A DNA stretch of 5,244 nucleotides from assembly GCA_020216575.1 (NCBI GenBank), contig JAIUYC010000391.1, positions 1 to 5,244 on the forward strand. Reading direction: 5' to 3'. The notes under the pieces are model-generated. The model ran no database searches and was not told where the DNA came from. It saw nothing but the letters and a program-made list of their open reading frames with translations. Positions 5,131 to 5,244 of this stretch are shown here, in pieces. Position 1 is the stretch's first letter; each line of letters starts with the position of its first letter. Source of the stretch: Coleofasciculus sp. S288 (GTDB lineage Bacteria; Cyanobacteriota; Cyanobacteriia; Cyanobacteriales; Coleofasciculaceae). The translations under genes were made by a program, and so were the position numbers.

Positions 5131-5244
5131 TTGGATTTGCAAACTGCTCAAGCCCCAGAAACTTTTTTTCGTGAAGATATCAGTGAGTACGTCGCTCAGC
5201 TTCAGCTTCACATGACGCTACAAGCGCGTAACTTAGTTCCGACG
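5131..5244 (+). CDS. Unrecognised protein, N-terminal 38 residues (3' end outside window)
   Basis: The frame is open from TTG 5131 to the right edge and encodes 38 residues. The start is chosen because AGGAGG lies 5 nt upstream. An in-frame ATG at 5092 would add 13 residues but lacks a ribosome site. The visible chain is soluble, with no signal peptide. It carries a likely helical stretch, FFREDISEYVAQLQLHMTLQ (residues 11-30). I do not recognise the family and assign no function. It diverges from the Eis-like gene across about 140 bp that should hold both promoters. A TTGACA at 5095-5100 has no matching -10 at the right distance, so I do not call a promoter. Confidence 0.6.
   Translation, partial: MDLQTAQAPETFFREDISEYVAQLQLHMTLQARNLVPT

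Noticed and set aside
1..5244. CRISPR array or tRNA/rRNA gene
   Set aside because: No regularly spaced direct repeats and no recognisable tRNA or rRNA segments were seen on either strand.

Overview
The window looks like chromosomal DNA of a filamentous cyanobacterium. It carries the octamer GCGATCGC twice (321-328 and 1517-1524), the HIP1 repeat typical of cyanobacterial genomes. It also carries a DUF29 gene fragment and a cyanobacterial-style IS200/IS605 element. The assignment rests on these features only; there is no rRNA or other marker gene.

Left block (1-1418, minus strand): a tightly packed three-gene unit, read from right to left. First comes a two-helix membrane protein with a C-terminal arrestin-like beta-sandwich (666-1418). 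Next is a small soluble arrestin-like protein (313-666), whose start overlaps the previous stop as TGATG behind a GGAGG ribosome site. Last is an ExeA-like P-loop ATPase with clear Walker A and B motifs (1-316, cut by the window edge), joined by an ATGA overlap. The coupling suggests the three products work together. I do not recognise the trio as a named system, and it is the best candidate here for something undescribed.

Middle block (1581-3543): a decayed DUF29 N-terminal fragment, then a structurally complete IS605-type element. The element has a Y1 HUH transposase TnpA (1836-2246, minus) and a divergent TnpB RNA-guided nuclease (2304-3533, plus). Both ends carry matching imperfect hairpins with the same bulged T, the same TACT loop and the same GGAAG lead-in. 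Applying the IS608 guide/cleavage pairing rule to both ends puts the element at 1746-3543, with TTAG as left flank and TCAC as right terminus. TnpB's omega RNA guide would then start at 3544. The element appears to sit 3 bp upstream of the DUF29 start codon, separating it from its ribosome site.

Right block (3544-5244): about 280 bp of non-coding, hairpin-rich DNA, then an Eis-like GNAT acetyltransferase (3824-4990, minus). A divergent unrecognised gene begins at 5131 with a TTG codon behind a strong Shine-Dalgarno and runs off the right edge.
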